Position numbers and translations under genes: made by a program
DNA from: Leucobacter rhizosphaerae
GTDB lineage: Bacteria; Actinomycetota; Actinomycetes; Actinomycetales; Microbacteriaceae
Length of the DNA stretch: 64,000 bases
Direction of reading: 5' to 3'
NCBI RefSeq assembly: GCF_022919175.1
Contig: NZ_CP095043.1
Coordinates: 1,674,001 to 1,738,000, forward strand
Notes under the pieces: model-generated
The model's database searches: none
Seen by the model: only the letters and a program-made list of their open reading frames with translations
Told to the model about the DNA's origin: nothing
Shown here: piece after piece, positions 40,790 to 48,995 of the stretch
Position numbering within the stretch: the stretch's first letter is position 1
Layout of the letters: every line of letters starts with the position of its first letter

Positions 40790-42199
40790 CTAGACGGCCG
40801 CGGGCTCGCTGGTCAGCACTGCTCTGATGCTCTGACTTTCCCTGAATTCCTCGGCCGCGGGATCGATGGTGAACTCGAGCACCTCGACATTGTGCTGCTT
40901 CAGCGCTTCAAGCACCTGTTCAGGAGTGGTCTTGAAGTACTCCCTACGGAGGTTCACCTGATTGATGCGATCCTGCGAGAACTCCTTATGCAGCATGTTC
41001 TCGATCGACACGGCATCATCCGCGAAAAACAGTGCGTGCACGTCAAAGCGGAACGGGACCGACGCGTCGCCAAGCTCCCGGACTCGATCCATGGGCTCGA
41101 GTCGCCGTGTCATTCCGATCTTTACGACATCGGGCCCGAACGATCCCACATTTGAAATCACGTACACGTACCCGGCACGAATGTTGGCAGCGCGGTAATC
41201 CACGTCCTCGATTGCTCTTTCAACATCAGCGAGCTTGGCGAGCATCCGTTCAACACCCTCATCGTCGCCTTTAGCCCTAAGCGCGTCGAGCGTCGACTGA
41301 TAATGAGTCTTCTCCTTCTCGAGCCGCTCTTGCTCCTTCTTGAGCTCGAGTTCCGCTTTCCGCTGTTCCCGAAGCTCCGCGCGGTGCTCCCGTTCTAGCT
41401 CCTTCTCTTGCTGAAGCGCTTTCAGGTGCCGGTTGGCGAGCTCAATCTCTTTGAGTCGCAGATGGTGGAAGTGATCCGTGATCTGAAGATCGATCATCTT
41501 GCCGTTCCGGGCGATCTGTTCAGCTGCCTTGCTAAGTCGAGCCTGCGCAGTTGCGAGGTTTCCGGCCTTGGTGGTTTTGATCGCGTTCTCGGCTTCAGCG
41601 TTGTAAGCACGCAGGAGCAGCTTCTTGAGCGCATTACTGAGACGCTTGCCCTGCGCTGCAGAGTTGTTGAAGAGGAACCCATCTGCCATCGAGGCTGCGT
41701 AGTCGTTCCGAATTGCGCTCTTGATTTTCATGCGAACGGCCTCAAGCTCGGTGGCCAACTTCGTAGACGCGTCGGCGGGGTGCTCGTAATCGAACAGTCC
41801 CACGTCCTGGAAGTCCCGGGTGGCCGTTAGCGTGACCACCTCTTCACGAAGGGCATCGAGCTCCGCCTGCACACCATCGCGTTCCTGCGTCAGCCGGGCA
41901 ACGTCTTGGTCGATGTCTGCTTGGAACTTGTTGAGCGCGTCGATTCGTTCCTGACGCCACAACGTGAAGTCTTCGTACTTGCGTAGGCCGTGCTTGTTTA
42001 CGATGCTCTCAAGACCGTGGATGCTCTGCTGGGCATGGGCGATCATGTCGCGGGCTTCTCGCTTCGAGAGCTTCGAAGCTTCGATGGTCGAGAAGTCTGT
42101 GTGCTCGTGCTCGGTCCAGGTGTTTCCGTCCCACCATCGGACTGTGCCAGGCCTATTAGCGTCAGGGTTCGGGTACCAGCCCGCGGGAGTCTGAGTCAT
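40790..42199 (-). CDS. DUF4041 protein with C-terminal GIY-YIG (T5orf172/MUG113) nuclease domain
   Basis: Protein of 469 aa. Residues 5-35 (AGWYPNPDANRPGTVRWWDGNTWTEH) form a DUF2510-like Trp-rich module. A long alpha-helical region to about residue 340 includes a DUF4041-like part (FNNSAAQGKRLSNALKKLLLRAYNAEAENAI) and a strongly charged coiled coil (KELEREHRAELREQRKAELELKKEQERLEKEK). Residues 345-445 form a GIY-YIG-type domain (AGYVYVISN, VKIGMTRRLEPMDRVRELG, ENMLHKEF, NLRREYF). Such proteins occur in phages and genomic islands; nuclease activity is inferred. The lower GC than flanking genes fits acquisition with the element. It may be a defence or phage-exclusion factor. Confidence 0.82.
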   Translation of the reverse strand: MTQTPAGWYPNPDANRPGTVRWWDGNTWTEHEHTDFSTIEASKLSKREARDMIAHAQQSIHGLESIVNKHGLRKYEDFTLWRQERIDALNKFQADIDQDVARLTQERDGVQAELDALREEVVTLTATRDFQDVGLFDYEHPADASTKLATELEAVRMKIKSAIRNDYAASMADGFLFNNSAAQGKRLSNALKKLLLRAYNAEAENAIKTTKAGNLATAQARLSKAAEQIARNGKMIDLQITDHFHHLRLKEIELANRHLKALQQEKELEREHRAELREQRKAELELKKEQERLEKEKTHYQSTLDALRAKGDDEGVERMLAKLADVERAIEDVDYRAANIRAGYVYVISNVGSFGPDVVKIGMTRRLEPMDRVRELGDASVPFRFDVHALFFADDAVSIENMLHKEFSQDRINQVNLRREYFKTTPEQVLEALKQHNVEVLEFTIDPAAEEFRESQSIRAVLTSEPAAV

Positions 42200-42397
42200 A
42201 TCCAGATCCTGGCATAGGGATCACGCGCGACCAGCTGTAATCTTGAACCGTGCCCATTTAGTTATCCGAAGCCATTAGGGCGTGCATTGTCGCACGCTTC
42301 GGAATGGCTCCCACGAGCACGAAGTCTCGAAACCCAATGGATACTTCGCTTCGCCCCCGCACGGGCTCAATCTGAGGAACATGTACCGAAAGCTCAG
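42200..42397. other. Intergenic stretch between the two cargo genes
   Basis: AT-richer, no supported gene. A 10-bp inverted repeat around GCGTGCATTGTCGCACGC (42281-42298) could be the terminator of the DUF2971 gene. Confidence 0.4.
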
Positions 42398-43348
42398 CTA
42401 GCCAATGAACGGGGACGCACTTCTTGAGAGTTCCACGTCCCTATATCCGTTAACAGCCAAAAAGTTCTCGAGCGTCCTCAATGCCGAGCTCCTATGACCT
42501 GTCGGGCTGAGTTTAACTTCGAGGATGGGCAGCTTCTCGACCGTTTCTATGCAGGCATGGATTCTTTTCCCTCCCACTGTGAGCGAGTCACCAAGAGGCT
42601 CGAGTGTGGAATAGCCGACCCGGACGTGGCGGGCCAATCCTCGGGGAGAGTCTCGAAATCCGAGGAACGCCTGCTCTGGCGACACTCGAATAATCTTGCG
42701 GACTTCCGACTCCGCTGAAAAGGAAGAGTGTTTCGTCCTCCCCAGGATTCTCGAACGATAGTCAGTAATGAAGCTCCGATGGAGATCATCCGGCCCTCCG
42801 GCTCTTCGCGCGGCATGAGCTATCTGACGGGCGAGTTGCTCGGCTGTCTCCTGCTCGTAATCAACTGCAACCCAGTCATTCGAGATAGTAGCTGCCGCGT
42901 GAGGATACGGAGCGTCCAGCTTGATCCCGGGTAATTCGTCGGGGCCCAATTCTCGATCAAGTGACCCGAGATCCACGATCGGGCGAAGTCTCTTATCGGG
43001 GTCGAATCGAATGGCGTAACTCGCACTTTCGCCATAGTTCCTCCACAACGAAAGATTGTCTCCATTCGTTGAGGCGCTAACGAGATAGAGGCCTTCTGAT
43101 TCATCTACTGTCTCCGCAAATGTGCCTAGCAAAGCCAAGGCATTCGCGAGAAAACCAGGATTCTCTGACATCGCTTCTTCAGCGAGCGCCTTCTCGACGA
43201 CTTCCCTACCCTCAAGTAGTTCTTTCGCGTCGTTCATTTGAGTGGCAGGACAGGCAAAGAGGTAGTCGTTCTCGACTATTCCCCTCAGTCCCGCAGCTGT
43301 GGTGTAGTGCCACACTTCGTCTGGCTTCACCGGAAGGCTCTCATCCAT
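42398..43348 (-). CDS. DUF2971-family protein
   Basis: Protein of 316 aa. The N-terminus (EVWHYTTAAGLRGIVENDYLFACPATQMNDAKELLEG) and LYLVSASTNGDNLSLWRNYGESASYAIRFD are characteristic of DUF2971. The His-Tyr-Thr start and Ser/Asn-rich loop recall RNA 2'-phosphotransferase/ADP-ribosyltransferase folds, but this is only resemblance. The family is frequent on mobile elements and in defence islands; its biochemistry is not established to my knowledge. GC content is clearly lower than in the host genes. It is the last cargo gene before the attR arm sites. Confidence 0.8.
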   Translation of the reverse strand: MDESLPVKPDEVWHYTTAAGLRGIVENDYLFACPATQMNDAKELLEGREVVEKALAEEAMSENPGFLANALALLGTFAETVDESEGLYLVSASTNGDNLSLWRNYGESASYAIRFDPDKRLRPIVDLGSLDRELGPDELPGIKLDAPYPHAAATISNDWVAVDYEQETAEQLARQIAHAARRAGGPDDLHRSFITDYRSRILGRTKHSSFSAESEVRKIIRVSPEQAFLGFRDSPRGLARHVRVGYSTLEPLGDSLTVGGKRIHACIETVEKLPILEVKLSPTGHRSSALRTLENFLAVNGYRDVELSRSASPFIG

Positions 43349-43439
43349 GACGACAAGGTATCAGCGAGTAGACGCGCGGTCGCCAACTGTGCGTGGGAAC
43401 CTAGTCAGGCCATCCCAGGACCCGGGAATCTAATCAGCC

Positions 43440-43470
43440 GTCACGAACGTCTAATAGCGACGTTCGTGAC
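43440..43470. repeat. Hairpin near the right end of the element
   Basis: A 12-bp perfect stem (43440-43451 with 43459-43470) around TAATAGC, with no T tract. It could be a protein-binding or att-associated site. Confidence 0.55.
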
Positions 43471-43503
43471 GTCGCCTTGCCTGATTTGCCATCAGGCGGA
43501 ACG

Positions 43504-43550
43504 GTCCGCAGACTGTCCTCAATTTGTCCGCAGGTATGCCAAATGCGGAC
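43504..43550. repeat. Right integrase arm-type sites
   Basis: Three direct heptamers at an 11-bp pitch: GTCCGCA (43504-43510), GTCCTCA (43515-43521) and GTCCGCA (43526-43532). An inverted copy TGCGGAC is at 43544-43550. They match the pair at the left end. Confidence 0.65.
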
Positions 43551-43637
43551 CATTCTTCACTATGCCCCACAACGGCGAAAAGGGCATGAAATAGCGGCTG
43601 GCAGAGATACACAACCGCTGCCAACCGCTATCGAAAT

Positions 43638-43650
43638 CTACTTCTTGTTG
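43638..43650. other. attR core in the bS22 3' end
   Basis: CTACTTCTTGTTG, complement of the last four codons and TAG of the bS22 gene; identical to 39502-39514. Confidence 0.7.
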
Positions 43651-43736
43651 CGGCGCTGGTGACGCGTCTTCCGAAGCAGCTTGCGGTGCTTCTTCTTCGA
43701 CATACGCTTACGGCGCTTCTTGATTACTGAACCCAC
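43638..43736 (-). CDS. Ribosomal protein bS22 / AURKAIP1-COX24 domain protein (32 aa)
   Basis: Very small basic protein: it begins [19 protein letters not shown] and ends RRNKK, with 20 Lys/Arg of 32 residues. The sequence is nearly that of the small actinobacterial ribosomal protein bS22 known from mycobacterial 30S subunits, which has the AURKAIP1/COX24 signature. The start is GTG with TGAGG upstream. The 3' end is the insertion site of the adjacent element; the coding sequence is restored exactly by the 13-bp core. It is too short for most gene callers. Confidence 0.92.
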   Translation of the reverse strand: MGSVIKKRRKRMSKKKHRKLLRKTRHQRRNKK

Positions 43737-43852
43737 GGTTACCTCACAACGTCTCCAGGGCCGCCGGAGCGTGGCCCACAAAACACATATCTTACTATCG
43801 AGTCCCGCTCAGAAGAAATCACACCGCAATATCCCTGATCATGGGACGGGGG

Positions 43853-44335
43853 TCACCCTCGCAGGCGGAAGCGGGCGACGAGTTCCTTCACCCGGTTCTC
43901 GGCGAGCGCCGCGGCCCGACCGATGCGCTCGGCCGCCGCGGTGGCCTCCTCCGAGAGCACCTCGTCGCCGTCCGCGGCATCGCCGAAGGAATCCGTCGAC
44001 CCCGGTCCCGGCACCCGCTCACCGTCCTCGGAGAGATACTCGACCGTGACCTCGGTGTCGAACCCGGCGGAGAGGAACGGGATCACGAAGTCCTCGACCA
44101 TCTCGAGGGGCTCGGGATCGAGCGAGTAGAAGCGGTGCTGCCCCTCCTCGCGCACGGTCACCAACTCGGCCTCGCGCAGCACCTTGAGGTGCTTCGAGAC
44201 GGTGGGCTGGCTGATCTCCAGCCGGCTCACGATCTCGGACACGCTGATTTCCTCGTCACGCAGGTGTCGCTCGAGCAACACCTGCAGGATGTCGCGTCGT
44301 GTCGCGTCAGCGATGACCCCGAAAATATCTGGCAT
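43853..44335 (-). CDS. ArsR/SmtB-type winged-helix regulator
   Basis: Protein of 160 aa. The N-terminal 90 residues are an ArsR-like winged helix (IADATRRDILQVLLERH, ISVSEIVSRLEISQPTVSKHLKVLREAELVTVREEGQHRFYSL). The C-terminal part is acidic with a helical end (AERIGRAAALAENRVKELVARFRL). No Cys metal site is visible, so the signal is probably not a soft metal. The ATG lies exactly 6 nt after TAACCT, so the mRNA is leaderless. It diverges from trkH 82 bp away and may regulate it. Confidence 0.85.
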   Translation of the reverse strand: MPDIFGVIADATRRDILQVLLERHLRDEEISVSEIVSRLEISQPTVSKHLKVLREAELVTVREEGQHRFYSLDPEPLEMVEDFVIPFLSAGFDTEVTVEYLSEDGERVPGPGSTDSFGDAADGDEVLSEEATAAAERIGRAAALAENRVKELVARFRLRG

Positions 44336-44341
44336 AGCCCC

Positions 44342-44368
44342 AGGTTAGCCCGCATTGGTGTGTAGCAT
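44342..44368. promoter_or_regulatory. Divergent promoters of the ArsR-type gene and trkH
   Basis: On the minus strand TAACCT (44347-44342) lies 6 nt before the regulator ATG. On the plus strand TAGCAT (44363-44368) precedes trkH, which in contrast has a leader of about 40 nt and a Shine-Dalgarno sequence. Confidence 0.5.
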
Positions 44369-44417
44369 GACAACGTCGACCGAATCGGGATCGATCTCAC
44401 CCAGGAAAGAAGCAGTC

Positions 44418-45857
44418 GTGCGGGCACTCACCGCGAGCAATCGGGCCTCCGCCCCGCTCGCACAGAAGTCCTGGATCAACGCGATGATCCAGTCGTCGCC
44501 GCCGCGGTTCGCACTCCTGGTCTTCACCGCGCTCATCATGGTCTGGACCGCCCTGCTGGCGCTCCCGTTCTCCAGCCGCAGCGGCGAGATGACGCCATTC
44601 GCCGATGCGCTCTTCACCGCCGTCTCCGCGATCTGCGTCACCGGCCTCTCGACGGTGGACATGGCGGTGCACTGGTCGTTCTTCGGCGAGATCGTCATTC
44701 TCGTCGGGCTCCAGATCGGCGGCATCGGCGTGCTCACCCTCGCGAGCATCCTCGGACTCACGGTGACGCGGCGCCTGGGCCTGCGGCAGCGCCTCCTGGC
44801 CGCGAGCGACACGAACCCCATGCGCATGGGACGGGGCGTCTCCGAGAGCCAGGCCGTCGGCCTCGGTGAGATCGGCGGGCTGCTCGCCGCGGTCGCGACG
44901 AGCCTGCTCGTCATCGAGGTCGTGCTCACCGCGCTCATCATGCCGAGCCTCATGGCGGCCGGCTACGACTTCTGGCACGCCCTGTGGAACAGCTTTTACC
45001 TGGCGGCCTCCGCGTTCACGAACACCGGCTTCGTGCCGCTGGTGGGCGGCCTCGAGCCGTTCGCCAACGACTTCTACCTGCTCTCGGTCATCGCCGTCGG
45101 CGTCTTCCTCGGCGCCATCGGTTTTCCCGTCATCTTCGCCCTCTACCGCTACGTCATCGGCGGCGGCTGGCGTGCGCACAAGCGGCTCGGCCTCCACACC
45201 AAGCTGACGCTCACGACCACCCTCATCTTCGTGGTCTTCGGCTGGCTCGCGATCACGGCGCTCGAGTGGAACAACGCACGGACCCTCGGCGCGCAGGACG
45301 TCGGGCAGACCCTCTTCAACGCGGGATACATGTCCATCATGACCCGGTCGGGTGGACTCGGGATCGTGGATCCCGCGGACATGAACGGTTCGACGCTGCT
45401 GGTGATGGACATGCTCATGTTCGTGGGCGGAGGATCCGCATCCACCGCGGGTGGCATCAAGGTCACGACCATCGCCGTGCTCTTCCTCGCGGCCTACGCC
45501 GAGGCGCGCGGGTACCAGGACATGCAGGCGTTCGACCGCCGGATCCCGAACGAGGTGCTGCGGGTCGCGATCTCGGTGCTCATCTGGGGCGCGACCATCG
45601 TGCTCGTCTCGACCGTGACCCTCATGCACATGACGGGCCGATCGCTCGACGTCGTACTGTTCGAAGTCATCTCCGCGTTCGGCACCTGCGGGCTGACGAC
45701 CGGGCTCTCGGCCGAGGTCTCGGACCCCGGCAAATACGTCCTCGCCGCCACCATGTGGGCGGGTCGTGTGGGGACGGTGACGCTGGCGGCCGCCGTCGCG
45801 GCGACCAGCCGTTCCCGCCTCTTCCGCCTCCCCGAAGAAAGGCCGATCGTTGGTTGA
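44418..45857 (+). CDS. TrkH/KtrB-type potassium uptake channel subunit
   Basis: Membrane protein of 479 aa, the K+ (or K+/Na+) translocating subunit of a Trk/Ktr system. Four pore repeats are seen: AVSAICVTGLSTVDM, AASAFTNTGFVPLVG, SIMTRSGGLGIVDPAD and ISAFGTCGLTTGLSAEV. The selectivity-filter Gly of each falls in VTGL, NTGF, SGGL and TCGL, which suits a KtrB-like channel. The GTG at 44418 has AGGAAAG at 8 nt and is preferred over the upstream GTG/ATG. The next gene, trkA, overlaps by 8 bp, giving a complete two-component system. Confidence 0.92.
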   Translation: MRALTASNRASAPLAQKSWINAMIQSSPPRFALLVFTALIMVWTALLALPFSSRSGEMTPFADALFTAVSAICVTGLSTVDMAVHWSFFGEIVILVGLQIGGIGVLTLASILGLTVTRRLGLRQRLLAASDTNPMRMGRGVSESQAVGLGEIGGLLAAVATSLLVIEVVLTALIMPSLMAAGYDFWHALWNSFYLAASAFTNTGFVPLVGGLEPFANDFYLLSVIAVGVFLGAIGFPVIFALYRYVIGGGWRAHKRLGLHTKLTLTTTLIFVVFGWLAITALEWNNARTLGAQDVGQTLFNAGYMSIMTRSGGLGIVDPADMNGSTLLVMDMLMFVGGGSASTAGGIKVTTIAVLFLAAYAEARGYQDMQAFDRRIPNEVLRVAISVLIWGATIVLVSTVTLMHMTGRSLDVVLFEVISAFGTCGLTTGLSAEVSDPGKYVLAATMWAGRVGTVTLAAAVAATSRSRLFRLPEERPIVG

Positions 45858-46515
45858 TATTCGCAGTGATGCCCCGGTCATCGTGATCGGTCTCGGGCGC
45901 TTCGGCGCCTCGACCGCTGGACAGCTGGACCGGCAGGACCGCGAGGTCCTCGTCGTCGACACCGACCCGCTGCTCGTGCAGAAGTGGTCGGATCGGGTGA
46001 CGCATGCGGTGCAGGCCGATGCCCGCTCCATGGAGGCGCTCCGGCAGATCGGCGCGGACGAGTTCCAGATCGCCGTCGTCGCCACCGGCGCCTCGATCGA
46101 GGCGAGTGTGCTGATCGCCGCGAACCTCGTGGATCTCGGGATCCCGCAGATCTGGGCGAAGGCCATCTCCGCGTCGCACGGCAAGATCCTCGAGCGGATC
46201 GGCGTGAACCACGTCATCTATCCGGAGCGCGAGGCCGGTGAGCGCGTCGCCCACCTGCTCAGCGGCAGCATGCTCGACTTCATCCAGTTCGACGACAACT
46301 ACGTCATCGTGAAGATGTACCCGCCGCGGTCGATCCGAGGCCGGTCGCTCACGGAGAGCGGGGTGCGCACGCGCTACCGGGTGACCGTCGTCGGCGTGAA
46401 GACACCGGGCCAGCCGTTCTCGCACGCGACCCAGGACACCGTGATCTCGCCGCACGACCTCATCATCGTGTCGGGGACGGCGTCGGACGTGGAGCGCTTC
46501 GCCGCGATCGGGTAG
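45850..46515 (+). CDS. TrkA/KtrA-type RCK regulatory subunit
   Basis: Cytoplasmic gating ring protein of 221 aa. The N-terminal Rossmann RCK domain begins VIVIGLGRFGASTAGQLDRQ with a nucleotide-binding Gly motif and acidic strand end (VLVVDTD). TrkA_C follows from about residue 140. It would bind NAD(H) or ATP/ADP and perhaps c-di-AMP at the C-terminal domain, as known for KtrA. The start is TTG with GAAAGG at 7 nt and lies inside the trkH end, giving translational coupling. Confidence 0.9.
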   Translation: MVDIRSDAPVIVIGLGRFGASTAGQLDRQDREVLVVDTDPLLVQKWSDRVTHAVQADARSMEALRQIGADEFQIAVVATGASIEASVLIAANLVDLGIPQIWAKAISASHGKILERIGVNHVIYPEREAGERVAHLLSGSMLDFIQFDDNYVIVKMYPPRSIRGRSLTESGVRTRYRVTVVGVKTPGQPFSHATQDTVISPHDLIIVSGTASDVERFAAIG

Positions 46516-46591
46516 CGAGGCGACCCAGGAGTGCGGCCGGCTCGCGCCAGGATCGGTCTCACGCGGCGATCGGGCGACCGCGACCCGGCGC

Positions 46592-47452
46592 CTACTCTCC
46601 CGCCAGCTCCTCGGAGCGGCGGATGTTGGCGGCGAGCGCGCGGTCGAAGAGGTCGGCCCAGCCCGCGGCCTGCAGCACGAGGATGGCCTGCTCGGTCGTG
46701 CCCTTCGGGCTCGTCACGCGCCGTCGGAGCTCCGCGGGGTCGTCGTCGTCGCGCGCCATGAGCTCGGCCGACCCGGCGATCGTGCCCTGCGCGAGCACCT
46801 CCGCCTGCGCGTCGTCGAAGCCGAGGCGCCGCGCCGCCGCCGTCATCTCCTCGGCGAAGAGGAAGAGGTAGGCGGGCCCCGATCCGGAGACCGCGGCGAC
46901 CGCATCGATCTGGTCCTCCCGCACCACCAGCGCCGTCCCCACCGTCTCGAACAGGCGACGCACCGTGTCCACGGCGGCCGCGTCGGCGGTCGCTCCCGGC
47001 GCGATCCCGGTCACGCCCCGTCCGATCAGGGAGGGGGTGTTCGGCATCGCGCGCACGACCGCCACCCCGGCGGGCAGGGCCGCTTCGATGGGTGCGGTCG
47101 GCACGCCGGCCGCCACGCTCACGACGATCGCACCCGGCTCGAGCGCGTCCGAGATCTCGCGGGCGACGTCGAGGATCATCCACGGCTTGACCGCGAGGAT
47201 CACGAGCCCCGCCCCGCGCACGGCCTCGCGGTTCGCGTCGGCATCGGTCTCGGACGACCGCGCGACGACGTCGTCGGCGCCGTCGAACGCGGCGGCGCTC
47301 TCAGCCGATCGTGTGGTGATGGCGATCGGCGTCTCGATCTGCACGCCGGGCGCGCGGAGCCCGGCGAGGATCGCACCGCCCATCGAACCGACGCCGATCA
47401 TGGCGGTGCGGGGCAGGGCTGCGGGGGCGGGGGTCGCGGTCGTTTCACTCAC
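46592..47452 (-). CDS. proC: Pyrroline-5-carboxylate reductase
   Basis: Final enzyme of proline synthesis, reducing pyrroline-5-carboxylate with NAD(P)H; 286 aa. The Rossmann motif is IGVGSMGGAILAGL, followed by VILAVKPWMILDV, VVRAMPNTPSLIGRGVTGIAPG and AVSGSGPAYLFLFAEEM. RRVTSPKGTTEQAI near the C-terminus is the family's SPGGTT box, here with Lys. The GTG lies exactly 6 nt after TAGACT, so it is leaderless. Single gene converging on trkA. Confidence 0.93.
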   Translation of the reverse strand: MSETTATPAPAALPRTAMIGVGSMGGAILAGLRAPGVQIETPIAITTRSAESAAAFDGADDVVARSSETDADANREAVRGAGLVILAVKPWMILDVAREISDALEPGAIVVSVAAGVPTAPIEAALPAGVAVVRAMPNTPSLIGRGVTGIAPGATADAAAVDTVRRLFETVGTALVVREDQIDAVAAVSGSGPAYLFLFAEEMTAAARRLGFDDAQAEVLAQGTIAGSAELMARDDDDPAELRRRVTSPKGTTEQAILVLQAAGWADLFDRALAANIRRSEELAGE

Positions 47453-47779
47453 CCGTGCAGTCTACGGCCGACCCCGGACACCCGGCCCGCACCTCTGTGC
47501 CGCCCAGCAATCATGACGGAGATCTCACGTGCGCAGGAGTGAAGTGCCGAAAGACGTCCGCCATACGTGAGATCTCCTCCGTAATTGACGCGACGCGCGG
47601 GTCCCAGCGCTCGGAACGCAACGCGCGGGCCCCGCCTTGCCGCCCACTGCGAGCCACACGCGGCCACTCCCGAGCCTGTCAGACGAGTCACGTCGCATTC
47701 CGCCCGCCCGGACGGTGCCGCGTAGAATGTCGGCATCGAGCGGATCACGGCGACCCGCGCACTCGGGAGGCAACTGGGC
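47453..47779. other. Intergenic region between proC and the CDF gene
   Basis: Holds the leaderless proC -10 TAGACT (47464-47459, minus strand), a long inverted repeat (47518-47577) and, for the plus strand, TAGAAT (47723-47728) as candidate -10 of the CDF transporter with GGGAGG before its ATG. No coding frame is supported. Confidence 0.5.
47518..47577. repeat. Intergenic inverted repeat
   Basis: Perfect 13-bp arms GGAGATCTCACGT (47518-47530) and complement (47565-47577), 34 bp apart. Partial complementarity continues outward (ACGGA/TCCGT). No T tract. Confidence 0.7.
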
Positions 47780-48742
47780 ATGAGCGCTACAGGCGGCAGC
47801 AAGGCGATCATCGCGGCATTTCTCGCGAACATGGGCATCGCGATCACCAAGTTCATCGCGTGGGCGTTCTCGGGCTCGTCCTCGATGCTGGCGGAGGGTG
47901 TGCACTCGCTCGCCGACTCGGGCAACCAGCTCCTCCTGCTGCTCGGCGGCAAGCGGGCGCGCAAGGAGGCCGACAAGGAGCACCCCTTCGGCCACGGCCG
48001 CGTGCGCTACGTCTACGCGTTCGTCGTCGCGATCGTGCTCTTCTCCATCGGTGGCGTGTTCTCGATCTACGAGGGCATCTCGAAGATCCAGCACCCGCAC
48101 CCGCTCGAGATGTGGTGGCTCCCGCTCCTGGTGCTCGCCATCGCGATCGTGCTCGAGAGCTTCTCCCTGCGCACCGCGGTCCGCGAGAGCCGCCCCCACA
48201 AGGGCGACTCCAGCTGGTTCCAGTTCATCCGCCGCTCGAAGGCCCCGGAGCTGCCGGTCGTGCTCCTGGAGGACATCGCGGCGCTCCTCGGCCTCGTCAT
48301 CGCGTTCTTCGGTGTCGGACTCACGGTCCTCACCGGCAACAGCCTCTTCGACGGCATCTCGACCATCGCCATCGGCGTGCTGCTCGTGGGCGTGGCCGTC
48401 ATCATCGGCGTCGAGGTGAAGAGCCTCCTCGTGGGCGAGGGCGCGGGCGACGAGGACGTGGCCAAGATCGAAGCCGCGATCCTGGCCGGCAAGGACATCG
48501 ACCGCATCATCCACATGAAGACCCTCTACCTCGGTCCCGATGAGTTCATGGTCGGCGCGAAGATCAGCCTGCCGTCGACCTGCACGATGCAGGAGGTCTC
48601 CGCCATCGTGAACCTCGCCGAGCGCCGGATCCGCGAGGCCGTGCCGGCCGCGCGCGTGATCTACCTGGAGCCGGACGTCTACCTCGACCCCAACGTGTCG
48701 CAGCCGACGACGAGCTCCATCGTGATGCTCTCGAGCGACTGA
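47780..48742 (+). CDS. Cation diffusion facilitator family transporter
   Basis: Membrane protein of 320 aa exporting divalent metal (Zn2+, Fe2+, Co2+ or Mn2+) by proton antiport. It has about six helices; the first metal-binding pair is in LAEGVHSLADSGNQLLLLLGG and the second in LLEDIAALLGLVIA. HPFGHGRVRYVYAFV is the family's cytoplasmic loop. A C-terminal cytoplasmic domain starts near residue 225. The loop around residues 140-165 (HKGDSSWFQFIRRSKAPEL) is of the subgroup with long helix IV-V linkers. Monocistronic; metal specificity is undetermined. Confidence 0.88.
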   Translation: MSATGGSKAIIAAFLANMGIAITKFIAWAFSGSSSMLAEGVHSLADSGNQLLLLLGGKRARKEADKEHPFGHGRVRYVYAFVVAIVLFSIGGVFSIYEGISKIQHPHPLEMWWLPLLVLAIAIVLESFSLRTAVRESRPHKGDSSWFQFIRRSKAPELPVVLLEDIAALLGLVIAFFGVGLTVLTGNSLFDGISTIAIGVLLVGVAVIIGVEVKSLLVGEGAGDEDVAKIEAAILAGKDIDRIIHMKTLYLGPDEFMVGAKISLPSTCTMQEVSAIVNLAERRIREAVPAARVIYLEPDVYLDPNVSQPTTSSIVMLSSD

Positions 48743-48909
48743 CGCGACCGATCCCGACCGACCCCGACCGGTTCTGACCGGTTCTGACGCGATCCGAATC
48801 GACCGCGTCCGACCGACCCCGGTCACGCCCCGATAACGATCGGCGCCCATCTCCGGATGGACACCGCGCGTTTCCCGGGGCGTTGCCAACGCAACACTTG
48901 CGGCTCCTA

Positions 48910-48971
48910 CCGTGGTGTTTCGGATCGGCGCTGCGAAACGCAGCCGCCGCTTGCGCCACCACGGCGATCCG
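48910..48971 (+). promoter_or_regulatory. Structured leader with crossing complementarities before the ABC binding protein
   Basis: CCGTGGTG (48910-48917) pairs with 48957-48964, CGGATCG (48921-48927) pairs with 48965-48971, and GCTGCG-AAA-CGCAGC forms a hairpin between them. The two long-range pairs cross, so they are exclusive or form a pseudoknot. The Shine-Dalgarno GGAAGGAT starts 10 nt later. No known riboswitch class is recognised. Confidence 0.4.
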
Positions 48972-48995
48972 ACACCAGTATCGGAAGGATCTGAA

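Larger units (their letters stand above)
39502..43650. mobile_element. Decayed integrative element inserted at the 3' end of the bS22 gene
   Basis: About 4.1 kb of visibly lower GC bounded by a 13-bp direct repeat CTACTTCTTGTTG. The right copy is the last codons of the bS22 gene and its stop. The left copy abuts a hairpin that fits the gene's original terminator. GTCCGCA repeats at 11-bp pitch lie just inside both ends, as integrase arm sites do. A tyrosine integrase fragment sits 60 bp from the left end. The content is a tape-measure remnant, a small membrane protein, a DUF4041/GIY-YIG protein and a DUF2971 protein. With a truncated integrase the element is unlikely to move by itself. The 13-bp core is short, so the exact edges are approximate. 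Confidence 0.8.

Noticed and set aside
39502..43650. Chance origin of the 13-bp repeat
   Set aside because: The repeat coincides with a gene 3' end, a displaced terminator, arm-type heptamers at both ends, an adjacent integrase fragment and a GC drop.
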